A DNA stretch of 64,000 bases from Bin25 sp026709415 (GTDB lineage Bacteria > Bacteroidota > Bacteroidia > Flavobacteriales > Flavobacteriaceae): positions 1,178,001 to 1,242,000 of the forward strand of contig OZ241330.1 in the NCBI GenBank assembly GCA_965200045.1, in the 5' to 3' direction. This document shows positions 16,158-24,778 of the stretch, piece by piece (position 1 is the first letter of the stretch; every line of letters begins with the position of its first letter). The position numbers and the translations under genes were made by a program. Below the pieces are notes generated by a model. The model was given only the letters and a program-made list of their open reading frames with translations, made no database searches and was not told the origin of the DNA.

Positions 16158-17561
16158 GAGACCTTTGCACTAAAATTTCGGCTTTCCGCTAAGATAGAGG
16201 ATTTGGTCGAAAATTCCCTTCTTTTTATTTGACAATTTGTTTTTATTGTTTTGTTTTTGTATATTGTACGCGTGATGAATCACTTCAAATCTTATCAATC
16301 CAAACCAATGAGCTTTTTTAATCCCCATCAAGGGCGGAGCCGCACAACGACCCAAAAATTCTTCAATCAAGTCAATGATATTATCGATTGGGAGCCGATC
16401 GAGGCTTTATTGATCGACAACTATAAATCCGGCAAAAAACAACGAGGCCAAAAGGCCTATCATCCCATGATTTTATTGAAAATGCAGTTGATTTCGGTCT
16501 GGTTTCACCTCTCGGATGTTCGGACCGAAGAATTCATCAAAGACAGCATCCGATTCACGGCTTTTTGCGGTTTGGACATGGAAGATGCGGTTCCTGATCA
16601 CAGCACGCTGTCTCGCTTCCGTTCGGCGTTGACGGCCAAAAAGATCTATCAAAAGATTATGGACGAAGTCAATCGACAGCTCACCGAAAAGGCCGTGATC
16701 ATTCAAGGCACGGCCGTGGTGGATGCCAGCATCACCACCAGTCCTTTTACCCCCAAAAGCCAACCCAAGAAAATCGCTCAAGACCGAAAAGAAGACGAGC
16801 GTGAAGAGCCAGAACTTCAAGCTGAAGACAGTTATCATGAGAAACAAGAAGAAGAGAGTCCCCATGCCGACCATGAAGCCCGTTGGTTCAAAAAAAGAAA
16901 AAAGACCTACTATGGGTACAAACGGCATATGGCCACGACCGAAAAAGGCCTGATTCTGGGGGTCCATACGGTGGCGGCCAATGAGCATGATAGCCAAGGT
17001 CTCCAGCCTTTGATGGATGGCCTTTCAGTCGAAGAACGAAAACGGGTCTTAGCCGATAAAGGTTACAAATCAAAGGAGAATGATCAACTTTTGGAGGCCA
17101 TGGGCAGTGAGTCTTTGGTGATGGAAAAAGGCTATCGCAACAAGCCCTTAACGAAGCCACAAAAAGAACGAAACAAAGCCATCAGCAAAGAACGTTGGGT
17201 GGTGGAACAGACCTTCGGGGGTCTGGCTCGCTGGTTCCATGGTCAAGTCACCCGATTCAAAGGATTGGATAAAGTCCATAACCAACATGTTTTGGAGTCG
17301 ATCGCCTACAATTTGAAGAGGTCACCAAGGATGATGGCTCTCATGCAAGCATAAAAAGGGAGATGATGGAAAAAAGAAGCTCTCAAAGCCTGATTCGGCT
17401 CAAAAATGACCAAAAAATGACCCCAATAGGCCAAAATCAGAGACATATTGTGGTTTTTTGGAGGCAAGTCACATCGAACGAGTGGCCCATTGACTGAAAA
17501 AGAAAAAATAATTTCCTCATCATACCCCATTTTTTTTGATTTTGCATTATTCAAAGGTCTC
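16158..17561 (+). mobile_element. Complete IS5-like insertion sequence (about 1.4 kb) with 5-bp target duplication
   Basis: Imperfect terminal inverted repeats begin GAGACCTTTG at 16158 and end CAAAGGTCTC at 17561. The bases TATAG flank both sides (16153-16157 and 17562-17566), consistent with a target-site duplication. One transposase gene fills the interior. The element looks less AT-rich than its neighbours. Intact ends, intact transposase and a perfect duplication argue for recent insertion. It separates the two arms of the catabolic island. A decayed relative is at 6031-6235. Confidence 0.88.
16275..17354 (+). CDS. IS5-family DDE transposase
   Basis: A 359-residue transposase from the chosen ATG at 16275; a TTG at 16251 would add eight residues. 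An N-terminal DUF772-like region (YHPMILLKMQLISVWF, AFCGLDMEDAVPDHSTLSRF) is followed by the DDE catalytic core. The likely acidic triad is Asp150 (VVDASI), Asp261 (LADKGYKSKEN) and Glu311 (RWVVEQTFGGLARWF). A charged insertion rich in E, K and D lies between the first two. It recognises the IS ends and catalyses cut-and-paste movement. The gene is uninterrupted. Assignment to IS5 versus IS1182 would need a profile search. Confidence 0.92.
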   Translation: MNHFKSYQSKPMSFFNPHQGRSRTTTQKFFNQVNDIIDWEPIEALLIDNYKSGKKQRGQKAYHPMILLKMQLISVWFHLSDVRTEEFIKDSIRFTAFCGLDMEDAVPDHSTLSRFRSALTAKKIYQKIMDEVNRQLTEKAVIIQGTAVVDASITTSPFTPKSQPKKIAQDRKEDEREEPELQAEDSYHEKQEEESPHADHEARWFKKRKKTYYGYKRHMATTEKGLILGVHTVAANEHDSQGLQPLMDGLSVEERKRVLADKGYKSKENDQLLEAMGSESLVMEKGYRNKPLTKPQKERNKAISKERWVVEQTFGGLARWFHGQVTRFKGLDKVHNQHVLESIAYNLKRSPRMMALMQA

Positions 17562-17705
17562 TATAGTTTTATCTTCGTTAAAATAGAGATGAATTGGTAA
17601 AAGATTAGAACTAAATCAATGGACGAAAAGTTAATGTATTCTAAACAATTCGGTATAAATCCGTTATTGCTATTTTGAGGGCTTAATTTGATTTCAAAAA
17701 GACAT

Positions 17706-19082
17706 ATGAAAAGCCTCATGCCGAGCAGTGATTATTGGGTAAAGGATAAAAACCATTTGATACATCCATATACTGATTTTCGATCGTTTCAAAAAAGAGG
17801 ATCAACCATTTTTGTATCTGGAAAAGATCACTTCATTGAAGACAATCAAGGCAGACGATATTTAGACACCATGGCTGGTTTATGGTGTGTCAATATTGGA
17901 CATGGAAATCAAGAAATGGCTCAGAGTCTTGCCCAGCAAGCTTCTAAGCTGGCATATTATAACACATTTGGAGGAGCCTCATCGCCTCCAGCGGCAGAAT
18001 TGGCCCACATCTTAGCTCAATATTCACCCAAACCAATCAATAAGACATTTTTTTCAACTGGCGGCTCTATGGCTAATGATACAGCCATCAAAATCATTCA
18101 TTACTATTTCAATCTATTGGGCAAGCCAAAAAAGAAAAAAATAATCGTTCGAAATCTAGGATACCATGGAAGCACCTATTTATCTCATGCACTAACAGGT
18201 ATATCTTCAACTCATATTGGGTTTGATTTACCACTTCATGAATTAACGGTGACAGTTTCTGCTCCCTATAGTTATCGCAAGCCAAAGGGTATTAAAGAAA
18301 GTCAGTTTTGCGACTATTTAATCGATGAATTAAAAGAAAAAATCGAATCGGTCGGGCCTGAAAATATTGGTGGATTGATTGCTGAACCCATCATGGGCGC
18401 CGGAGGGATTATTGTCCCACCCAAAAATTACCTCCTTAGAGTCCGAGCAATGTGCTCTCAATACGAAATTTTGTATATATCCGATGAAGTGGTTACGGCA
18501 TTTGGTCGATTAGGTCATATGGTGGCATCAGAAAGTCATTTTGGCATCATACCCGATATACTAGTGCTTGCCAAAGGAATTTCTTCCGGATACATCCCCC
18601 TTGGAGCGACGATGATTTCAGACAGTATTTATGATGTCATCAGCCAGCCCAAAAAGTCAAATCCCTATTTTTCTCATGGATTTACCTATTCGGGTCACCC
18701 ATTGGCTTGTTGGTCTGGATTGGTCAATATTGAAATCCTACAAAAAAGAAATCTCTTAGAACACGTTCAACAATTACATCCATATTTTTTAAATACCGTA
18801 AAAACACTTGAAAAATATCCGATTGTCGGTGAAGTTCGAGGAAGCCATTTTATGATTGGAATTGAATTTGTAAAAGATAAAACCACAAAAGAGATCTTCG
18901 ACGATAATATTTATGATGTGAGTGATAAAATTTACCAGTATGCTAAATCTCTTGGAGCGATTGTTCGTCCCATCGGACCGATGATTATTTTATCTCCTCC
19001 ACTTACTTTTGACCAAAAATCAATTGACCAACTGGTTGAGATTTTATCAATAGCTATTGATAAAGTATTAATGGAAATTTAG
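17706..19082 (+). CDS. Class III aminotransferase of the SpuC/omega-amino acid-pyruvate type (putrescine or diamine transaminase candidate)
   Basis: About 458 residues from the preferred ATG at 17706; a TTG at 17688 is also possible. The N-terminus (HLIHPYTDFRSF) and the block TMAGLWCVNIGHGN are typical of the SpuC putrescine-pyruvate / beta-alanine-pyruvate aminotransferase group. Other landmarks are FFSTGGSMANDTAIK, YHGSTYLS, the PLP site YISDEVVTAFGRLG and the Schiff-base Lys290 in VLAKGISSGYIPLGA. It would convert a diamine or omega-amino acid to the aldehyde. It begins a four-gene plus-strand operon whose genes are separated by only a few bases, just downstream of the IS. The insertion may have changed its promoter. 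Confidence 0.9.
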   Translation: MKSLMPSSDYWVKDKNHLIHPYTDFRSFQKRGSTIFVSGKDHFIEDNQGRRYLDTMAGLWCVNIGHGNQEMAQSLAQQASKLAYYNTFGGASSPPAAELAHILAQYSPKPINKTFFSTGGSMANDTAIKIIHYYFNLLGKPKKKKIIVRNLGYHGSTYLSHALTGISSTHIGFDLPLHELTVTVSAPYSYRKPKGIKESQFCDYLIDELKEKIESVGPENIGGLIAEPIMGAGGIIVPPKNYLLRVRAMCSQYEILYISDEVVTAFGRLGHMVASESHFGIIPDILVLAKGISSGYIPLGATMISDSIYDVISQPKKSNPYFSHGFTYSGHPLACWSGLVNIEILQKRNLLEHVQQLHPYFLNTVKTLEKYPIVGEVRGSHFMIGIEFVKDKTTKEIFDDNIYDVSDKIYQYAKSLGAIVRPIGPMIILSPPLTFDQKSIDQLVEILSIAIDKVLMEI

Positions 19083-19086
19083 CTTT

Positions 19087-20388
19087 ATGAATGCTAATAA
19101 CATAATGACTTTTTCACTTTTCGTTATCATTAATGTCGTTCTATTATCAGGGTTGGTCTCTTGTAATGAAACGGAAGATATTCTTACAGTGGTGAGAACT
19201 CCTGCTGAATACGAAAAACAAGAGGCACTGTGGTTTATATGGAATCCCTATGATCACAAGCAAGGAAAATCAAATTCTGAAGTGGTCAGCCAATTATTGG
19301 AAATAACCCTTGAAAGTCAAAAAGTAGTATTGGCCGTTGCAGATTCTTTAGTTTATAAAGATGCTTTAAACTATCTATCTCCTGATGTTCGAACTCATGA
19401 TCATTTACATTTTGCTTTTATTCCTTCCATTCAATTTTGGGCTCGAGATATGGGGCCCGTCTTTGTCATGCTAGAGGATGGACAATTGGGAGTCACTGAT
19501 TTTGAATTTAATTTATGGGGATATGCTGATTCATCAGACCCCGATAATTTGGTGGAAGAAGCTTTTGATCGAAAAGCTGCAGAGTATTTGGGATTACCAA
19601 CAGTGAAATCCAATATCATCAGTGAAGGAGGGAATCGAGAAATTAATTCACAAGGCGTACTCATCACGGTCGAAAAAGTGGAAGCAGAACGTAATCCAAC
19701 GCTAACTCTCACAGAATTAGAAGAAGAATATTCACGGGTGCTGGGAACTCAAAAAACCATCTGGCTCAAAGAGGGACTCAAAGAAGATGAACACACGTTT
19801 TTGGGTCCTTTAGAAACCAATGAAGGGTTTAGAGCCTATACAACCGTGACAACCAATGGTCATATTGATGAATTTGCTCGTTTTGTCAATGACTCCACTA
19901 TTTTACTGGCACAAGTTGATTCTTTACAACTGGCATCGAATGATCCTATAGCCATTGAGAATCACCGTCGATTAGAAGAAAATCATGAAATTTTAAAAAA
20001 GGCCACCGATATCAATGGGAATCAATTTAAAATTATTCGAATTCCGATGCCTGATCCCATTTTTGTGGATATGGGGCCAGGGGATGAGGTTTATGATTAT
20101 ATCAAGACCTTAGATTATCAAAGTGGCATAGAATTTCCAGCAGGGCAAACCATAAAAGTGGTTACGGCGGCTAGTTATTTAAATTTTATTATTGCCAATA
20201 AAGTCGTGCTGGGACAAAAATATTGTCGTGGAGATTGTTCGGATCGAATCAAAAAACAAGATTTGAAAGCCGAGCAAATTTTGCAGGATGCCTTTCCCAA
20301 CAGAAAAATATACATGATGGATGCCCTGCCTATTAACCTTGGGGGTGGTGGTATTCATTGCATTACCATCCATCAACCTGCCATATAG
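19087..20388 (+). CDS. Agmatine deiminase / peptidyl-arginine deiminase (PAD_porph) family lipoprotein
   Basis: A 433-residue member of the guanidino-group-modifying superfamily. It has an N-terminal signal ending in lipobox LVSC (Cys26), so it should be membrane-anchored outside the cytoplasm, unlike the usual cytoplasmic AguA. Catalytic signatures are complete: WARDMGP (Asp121), EGGNRE (Glu180), NGHIDEFARF (His259, Asp261) and the nucleophile Cys425 in GGGGIHCITI. The reaction is hydrolysis of a guanidinium to a ureido group plus ammonia. The gene starts 4 bp after the aminotransferase stop. Agmatine, guanidino acids or arginine in peptides are all possible substrates; the neighbouring N-carbamoyl hydrolase fits the product. 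Confidence 0.88.
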   Translation: MNANNIMTFSLFVIINVVLLSGLVSCNETEDILTVVRTPAEYEKQEALWFIWNPYDHKQGKSNSEVVSQLLEITLESQKVVLAVADSLVYKDALNYLSPDVRTHDHLHFAFIPSIQFWARDMGPVFVMLEDGQLGVTDFEFNLWGYADSSDPDNLVEEAFDRKAAEYLGLPTVKSNIISEGGNREINSQGVLITVEKVEAERNPTLTLTELEEEYSRVLGTQKTIWLKEGLKEDEHTFLGPLETNEGFRAYTTVTTNGHIDEFARFVNDSTILLAQVDSLQLASNDPIAIENHRRLEENHEILKKATDINGNQFKIIRIPMPDPIFVDMGPGDEVYDYIKTLDYQSGIEFPAGQTIKVVTAASYLNFIIANKVVLGQKYCRGDCSDRIKKQDLKAEQILQDAFPNRKIYMMDALPINLGGGGIHCITIHQPAI

Positions 20389-20391
20389 AAA

Positions 20392-21678
20392 ATGAGTTCT
20401 TCAACATTGGCGAGCCATGTTTTAATGCTTGGGATTTTATGGGGGATGACTAATTGCCAATCAAATCAATCCAAGAGCCAAGACCAGATAAGTGATGAAC
20501 CATTAGACCAACAACTCAATGAAGTGTTTATCGATCAAGATTTATTGGGACTTTCAGTCGTATTGATAGAAAAGGGTCAGTTATCTTACCAAAAGCATTT
20601 TGGAACGATTCATCCAGATAGCGATGAAAATTTAAATGGGTCAACCAAATTTCGAATCGCTTCCATTTCTAAAATCATTCCTTCATTGGCCATCATGCAA
20701 TTGGTTGAGCGAGATTTGGTCCATTTGGACGAAGATGTTTCGGTATATTTAGGATGGAAACTGAGAAACCCAAATCATCCCCATACTCCTATCACTCTTC
20801 GCCAATTGATGTCCCATACTAGTAGCATTCGAGATGGGGAGAAGTATTCAAATTTTGCTGCTCACATGACTGAAAAGAAATTGCATCTTTCAGCATTATT
20901 TCAAGGGGATGGACAATATTATACGGAGAGCATGTTTGATCGTAGAAAACCAGGCACTTATTTCACTTATACGAATTGTACTTGGGGACTGGTCGCTTCT
21001 GTTATTGAAAAGGTGGCGAATCAACGTTTTGATGTGTATACCCAAGAACATATTTTCCAACCACTTAACATCACGGCATCATTTAATGTCAGTGAGATTC
21101 ATGATACCTATCCATTGGCCGGATTGTATCGATATCAAGATAATCAATGGGTCAATCAGATCGATGATTATCGAAAGAATTCACCCATTCCAAGAGTTTT
21201 TGAGGGATATGAGCTTGGGCAAAATGGACTTTTATTTGGCCCCCAAGGGAATTTAAGAGCTTCGACAGAAGATTTGGTGGGATTGACACAGTTGTTTTTG
21301 AACCAAGGAACGGTTAATGGAAACCAAATCATATCCAAAGCTAGTTTGGATCAAATGCTACAAATTCAATGGTCCTATGATGGTTCCAATGGGGACACAT
21401 GGGATGAGTTTTTTAATGCTTATGGTTTGGGAATTCATGTGTTGACTAACCAGCCAGGAAAAGACATTGTTTTTCCGGGGTTCAATATGGTGGGACATCC
21501 TGGAATTGCTTATGGACTACTCAGTGATTTATATTTTGATATAGAATCACAAACAGGCATTGTGTTTATCACCAATGGAAAAAAACAAGCATTTGAATAT
21601 GGTAATAACTCCACCTTTTATAGCGTTGAAGAAGACGTATTTGAAACCGTTTATCCATACTTAAAAAAATCTCAGTAG
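20392..21678 (+). CDS. Serine hydrolase, class C beta-lactamase-like (PBP4/esterase type) exported protein
   Basis: A 428-residue beta-lactamase-fold serine hydrolase. The SxxK motif is Ser91-Ile-Ser-Lys94 (RIASISKIIP), the YxN motif is in FTYTNCTWG, and a late GHPG-like element replaces the usual KTG. The N-terminus is a hydrophobic export signal with Cys22 in GMTNC, a weak lipobox, so it is probably secreted or membrane-anchored. Family members hydrolyse esters, amides or D-amino-acid peptides. It starts 3 bp after the deiminase stop, so it belongs to the island operon and may release or trim the substrate outside the cell. The precise activity is unknown. Confidence 0.85.
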   Translation: MSSSTLASHVLMLGILWGMTNCQSNQSKSQDQISDEPLDQQLNEVFIDQDLLGLSVVLIEKGQLSYQKHFGTIHPDSDENLNGSTKFRIASISKIIPSLAIMQLVERDLVHLDEDVSVYLGWKLRNPNHPHTPITLRQLMSHTSSIRDGEKYSNFAAHMTEKKLHLSALFQGDGQYYTESMFDRRKPGTYFTYTNCTWGLVASVIEKVANQRFDVYTQEHIFQPLNITASFNVSEIHDTYPLAGLYRYQDNQWVNQIDDYRKNSPIPRVFEGYELGQNGLLFGPQGNLRASTEDLVGLTQLFLNQGTVNGNQIISKASLDQMLQIQWSYDGSNGDTWDEFFNAYGLGIHVLTNQPGKDIVFPGFNMVGHPGIAYGLLSDLYFDIESQTGIVFITNGKKQAFEYGNNSTFYSVEEDVFETVYPYLKKSQ

Positions 21679-21686
21679 ATACTATA

Positions 21687-23042
21687 GTGGATCATTATGG
21701 CCTCATTAGTTTATTACCGACGGCTTTTGTTGTTGGATTGGCCATCTGGAGTAAAAAAACGTTTGAATCGCTCTTAGGGGGATGTCTCTTAGGGTTTATT
21801 ATTCTGTCTCCAACGGAGTTTTTTTCTACAGCGTCTGATACCTTGCTTTCTGTGATGCAAGACCCCACTATTGGGTGGGTCACTTTGGTCTGCGGGTTAT
21901 TTGGTTCGTTGATTTTTCTACTGACAGCCTCTGGAGGATCCATAGCGTTTTCGACCATGATGCTTCGACTTGTCAAAGGGCGAAAAAGCGCATTGATTGC
22001 AACCTGGATGTTGGGGTTAGTCATTTTTATTGACGATTATTTAAACGCGCTAACCGTTGGAAGTACCATGAGGAAACTCACCGATAAATACAACGTTTCA
22101 AGAGAAATGTTAGCCTATGTGGTGGATTCAACGGCAGCCCCCATCTGTGTTTTAATTCCACTATCCACATGGGCTATTTTTATCTCTGGATTATTGGAAA
22201 ACCAGGGTTTAGCGGCGGTTGGACAAGGAATCGAACTATATTTTCAAATCATTCCATTTATACTGTACGCTTGGATTGCGGTGCTAGTGGTTCCCTTGGT
22301 TTCAATCGGTTGGATCCCATTAATGGGATCCATGAAAAGGTCAGAAAGAAGAGCTCAAAGCGGTGAGTTGGTTCCCAAGGGATCTCAATCCATCGATATT
22401 CTTGTTAAATCTCAGGAAACTGAAAATCCCCAAATAGCTCATTTTATATTGCCCATGATGGTCTTAATTGGGGCAACAATCTTTTTTGATATTGATGCGT
22501 TAAAAGGGATCTTATTTGCTTTGTTTTTTACAGTCATCTACTATAGTGTTTTTAGAGTTAATTCTCTTCTTGAGTCGGTGGAAGGTATCTTTAAAGGTTT
22601 CAAAAGCATGATTTATGCTTTGGCTATTGTTTTGATGTCTTTTGTACTAAAAGAAGTGAATGATGGCCTTGGATTGACTGATTATATCATTGAAGTGGTA
22701 TCCCCAGTCTTAACCAAGGAATTATTACCAGCTTTGGCTTTTGTTTCACTCAGTTTGGTTGCTTTTGCGACGGGTTCTTTTTGGGGAGTCTATGCTATTT
22801 CATTTCCGATCATCATTCCACTGGCTCAGAGTTTAGAAGTCAATCTATTATTAGCAATCGGTTCGGTGATCAGTGCGGGTACTTTCGGATCACACGCATG
22901 CTTTTATGGTGATTCAACTGTTTTGAGTGCTAGTGCTTCCGGTTGTAATAATATGGCTCACGCTTTGACTCAATTGCCTTATGTACTGCTCAGTGGTTTG
23001 CTCAGTTTGATTGTCTTTTTAATACTCGGTTACACGGTATAG
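21687..23042 (+). CDS. NhaC-family sodium/proton antiporter-like transporter
   Basis: A 451-residue inner-membrane protein with about 11-12 hydrophobic segments and the NhaC-family signatures FIDDYLNALTVG near residue 110, AYVVDSTAAPICVLIP and HACFYGDSTVLSASASGC near the end. The start is a GTG 8 bp after the serine hydrolase stop; no ATG fits. The family contains Na+/H+ antiporters and members that exchange organic solutes. As the last gene of a catabolic operon with a SusC/SusD pair opposite, a role in taking up the deiminated or amine product is as likely as sodium export. Confidence 0.9.
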   Translation: MDHYGLISLLPTAFVVGLAIWSKKTFESLLGGCLLGFIILSPTEFFSTASDTLLSVMQDPTIGWVTLVCGLFGSLIFLLTASGGSIAFSTMMLRLVKGRKSALIATWMLGLVIFIDDYLNALTVGSTMRKLTDKYNVSREMLAYVVDSTAAPICVLIPLSTWAIFISGLLENQGLAAVGQGIELYFQIIPFILYAWIAVLVVPLVSIGWIPLMGSMKRSERRAQSGELVPKGSQSIDILVKSQETENPQIAHFILPMMVLIGATIFFDIDALKGILFALFFTVIYYSVFRVNSLLESVEGIFKGFKSMIYALAIVLMSFVLKEVNDGLGLTDYIIEVVSPVLTKELLPALAFVSLSLVAFATGSFWGVYAISFPIIIPLAQSLEVNLLLAIGSVISAGTFGSHACFYGDSTVLSASASGCNNMAHALTQLPYVLLSGLLSLIVFLILGYTV

Positions 23043-23187
23043 TAGGCTGTCATGGAGAGCTCTAAATTTCAATCAACAGAGGAACGCCTCTCGTCACAAA
23101 TTCCCTGAATACTAATGTTAAGCTCAAGTGTTGGATTCCCTTATTTGATGAGCTTCCTCAATGATGAATCGTATCGAATTGATGGTA

Positions 23188-23292
23188 TATAGGGACATAT
23201 TGATTAACTCATAACTAAATTGATAAATAAGATTGTACTTATTGGCTCGTGTTTTTAGGGCTGTTTTTGAAAGGTTAGGGGTATATGTCCCT
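23188..23292. repeat. Short inverted repeat AGGGACATAT / ATATGTCCCT
   Basis: A perfect 10-bp inverted repeat (23191-23200 and 23283-23292) brackets about 80 bp with no ORF, downstream of the nhaC-like gene. It may be a tiny relic element or chance; no target duplication is evident. The surrounding gap 23043-23312 holds nothing else I recognise. Confidence 0.3.
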
Positions 23293-23312
23293 TTGCTTTT
23301 GCTATTATAAGT

Positions 23313-23648
23313 TTAGTGGATTGTTTTACAACTATTGTATAACCCCGTACTTTCATATAACCCAATGATACTATCAGTATCATAATTTATTTCCTCTCTT
23401 ATACTGTCTAAACTTGCTCGGCTTGTTGCTCTATTAATCCATGAACTATATTCACTACAACTATCCCAACATTTAGCCCAATAGGCTCCCGCTTTATCAT
23501 CTATATCATCATCTCCTAATACTTCTCCCCAACATTCCAACTCTTTGATTTCAATAATTGTATATAACCTTGCTTTTTGTATGGCTATAGTGTGTTTTCT
23601 ATTCAGTCCGTTATTCTGTATCAAAACAAACATTAAAACGGTACTCAA
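23313..23648 (-). CDS. Hypothetical protein, possibly missing its signal sequence by a frameshift
   Basis: A 111-residue ORF with a hydrophobic start (STVLMFVLIQ) and a soluble, Cys/Trp-rich part (ECWGEVLG, AKCWDSCSEYSSW). I do not recognise a family. Just upstream, another frame encodes ATG-initiated MKAKANTILFLV and ends at the point where this frame begins. One base change in phase would join them into a protein with a longer N-terminal membrane or signal segment. The ORF start used here is a TTG. It is followed upstream by another small minus-strand gene. Low certainty that the present start is real. Confidence 0.45.
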   Translation of the reverse strand: MSTVLMFVLIQNNGLNRKHTIAIQKARLYTIIEIKELECWGEVLGDDDIDDKAGAYWAKCWDSCSEYSSWINRATSRASLDSIREEINYDTDSIIGLYESTGLYNSCKTIH

Positions 23649-23737
23649 ACTAAAAATAAAATAGTATTGGCTTTTGCTTTCATTGTTTCAACAGATTAAT
23701 TCGACTGTTCTTTTTGGGGTTTGGCTTTGTTTTCATA

Positions 23738-23992
23738 TTAAGAATTGAGTACTATATTGACAATTAAATTCACAATTCCTGTAAAGATTATCCCTAGTGC
23801 GATTCCAAATACCCAAAGTAACCCACTATGTTTAATGACTTTATTATTCGTAGTATCAAATTTTGTTTTTAATTCTTTTATATCTGATTTAATCCCTTTT
23901 ATATCCTCTTTAATAGGTTCTAATAAGTCTTTAATATCTTTTTTATTGTTTTCAATAGCGTTAAATAAGGTTGTAAATTGTTGATTGTCCAT
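23738..23992 (-). CDS. Small coiled-coil protein with one C-terminal membrane segment
   Basis: An 84-residue protein: residues 10-55 are a highly charged helix with coiled-coil character (KKDIKDLLEPIKEDIKGIKS), and residues 58-82 form one hydrophobic segment (LLWVFGIALGIIFTGIV). Such layouts occur in haemolysin-XhlA-like and other small tail-anchored proteins, but no family can be named. It lies between the nucleotidyltransferase fragment and a hypothetical protein on the same strand. Confidence 0.5.
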   Translation of the reverse strand: MDNQQFTTLFNAIENNKKDIKDLLEPIKEDIKGIKSDIKELKTKFDTTNNKVIKHSGLLWVFGIALGIIFTGIVNLIVNIVLNS

Positions 23993-24045
23993 AATTGATA
24001 ATGTTTATTAGGCTTCTTTAGATCTAAATTGAGTACTTAATGGTT

Positions 24046-24255
24046 CTAGTTAATGGGAGGATTCAAAAAATCAAAATCGACCAAATCGACTTTTCGATGT
24101 GACTTCTTTTCTAAATCTTCAATCAAATCATGTAATTCAAAAAACCCAAAATAACCATCAAACGAATAAGCAATATCGACATCACTATCCGTTCTTTCTT
24201 CTCCTCGTGCCACGGAACCGAATACGCCAATTTTCGTCGGTTGATACGGCTTCAT
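24046..24255 (-). pseudogene. MNT-type nucleotidyltransferase fragment
   Basis: The 69 residues contain the minimal nucleotidyltransferase core: GVFGSVARGE (the GSxARGE motif) and SDVDIAYSF (the first DxD), then DLIEDLEKK and KVDLVDFDFLNPPI. The frame stays open upstream for about 15 more codons whose sequence (LSLKEQQIIIDS) fits the usual MNT start, but an in-frame stop precedes it and no good start codon exists. At the other end it stops right after NPPI, short of the usual C-terminal helix. No HEPN partner is next to it. It is probably a remnant of a HEPN-MNT toxin-antitoxin pair. Confidence 0.65.
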
Positions 24256-24391
24256 ACTATCGATAATGATTTGTTGTTCTTTGAGAGATAACGTCCTTAA
24301 TAACCCATTTCAAAAGTAACCAATTGAAAACAAAACCCATGATCTCCAGATGGAGGTTTTATGGGGGGGTTAGATGGTAAAAATTTAGATT

Positions 24392-24428
24392 AAGCGTATA
24401 AGTCCCAAATTTTGGGACTTATACGCTT
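24392..24428. repeat. Perfect 37-bp palindrome
   Basis: AAGCGTATAAGTCCCAAA (24392-24409) is followed by one T and then its exact complement (24411-24428). There is no adjoining T-run on either strand, so it is not a standard terminator. The left arm recurs almost exactly at 25693-25709, on the far side of the Fic module. Confidence 0.8.
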
Positions 24429-24589
24429 ATCCTAAATCTTTTTTGTGTTTTTGATCCATCGGAGCAAAAAAACAAACAGATCCTTCAGTCTCCTTAGAAG
24501 ATCGACAGCGACTCATTAACGAAGTCGATGAAACAATTGAAAAATACGGAAGACCTTATGAAAACCATGATTTTCAGTTATTTGGTCGA

Positions 24590-24778
24590 GTGAAACAAAG
24601 AGAGTTTATGAATTGGATGAATTTTTTAGATTATGTTAATTCTTTAAAAGATGAGTTGGATGGTGTGGTTCATGAATTCCCTCTCACCAAGAAAAGTTAT
24701 GACTTGATGCTTTCTTGGTGGAAAGATTATCGTTCTTATTATTTTGAAATCGATGGGAATCCGATCCAATACGAATGA
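24590..24778 (+). CDS. Small hypothetical protein translationally coupled to Fic; probable partner
   Basis: The ORF encodes 62 residues from a GTG start, and the frame is open a further 37 codons upstream to about 24479 without an ATG. The sequence is charged and aromatic-rich (MNWMNFLDYVNSL, LMLSWWKDYRSYYF). No family is recognised. Its stop overlaps the Fic start by the ATGA arrangement (24775-24778), so the two are co-translated. Small upstream partners of Fic proteins are often antitoxin-like. If the start lies further upstream the gene may have been cut by whatever placed the palindrome at 24392. Confidence 0.5.
   Translation: MKQREFMNWMNFLDYVNSLKDELDGVVHEFPLTKKSYDLMLSWWKDYRSYYFEIDGNPIQYE

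Noticed and set aside
16473..16997. 174-residue minus-strand ORF inside the IS element
   Set aside because: It is the antisense of the transposase gene, whose frame shows clear catalytic motifs; the antisense product has no recognisable features.
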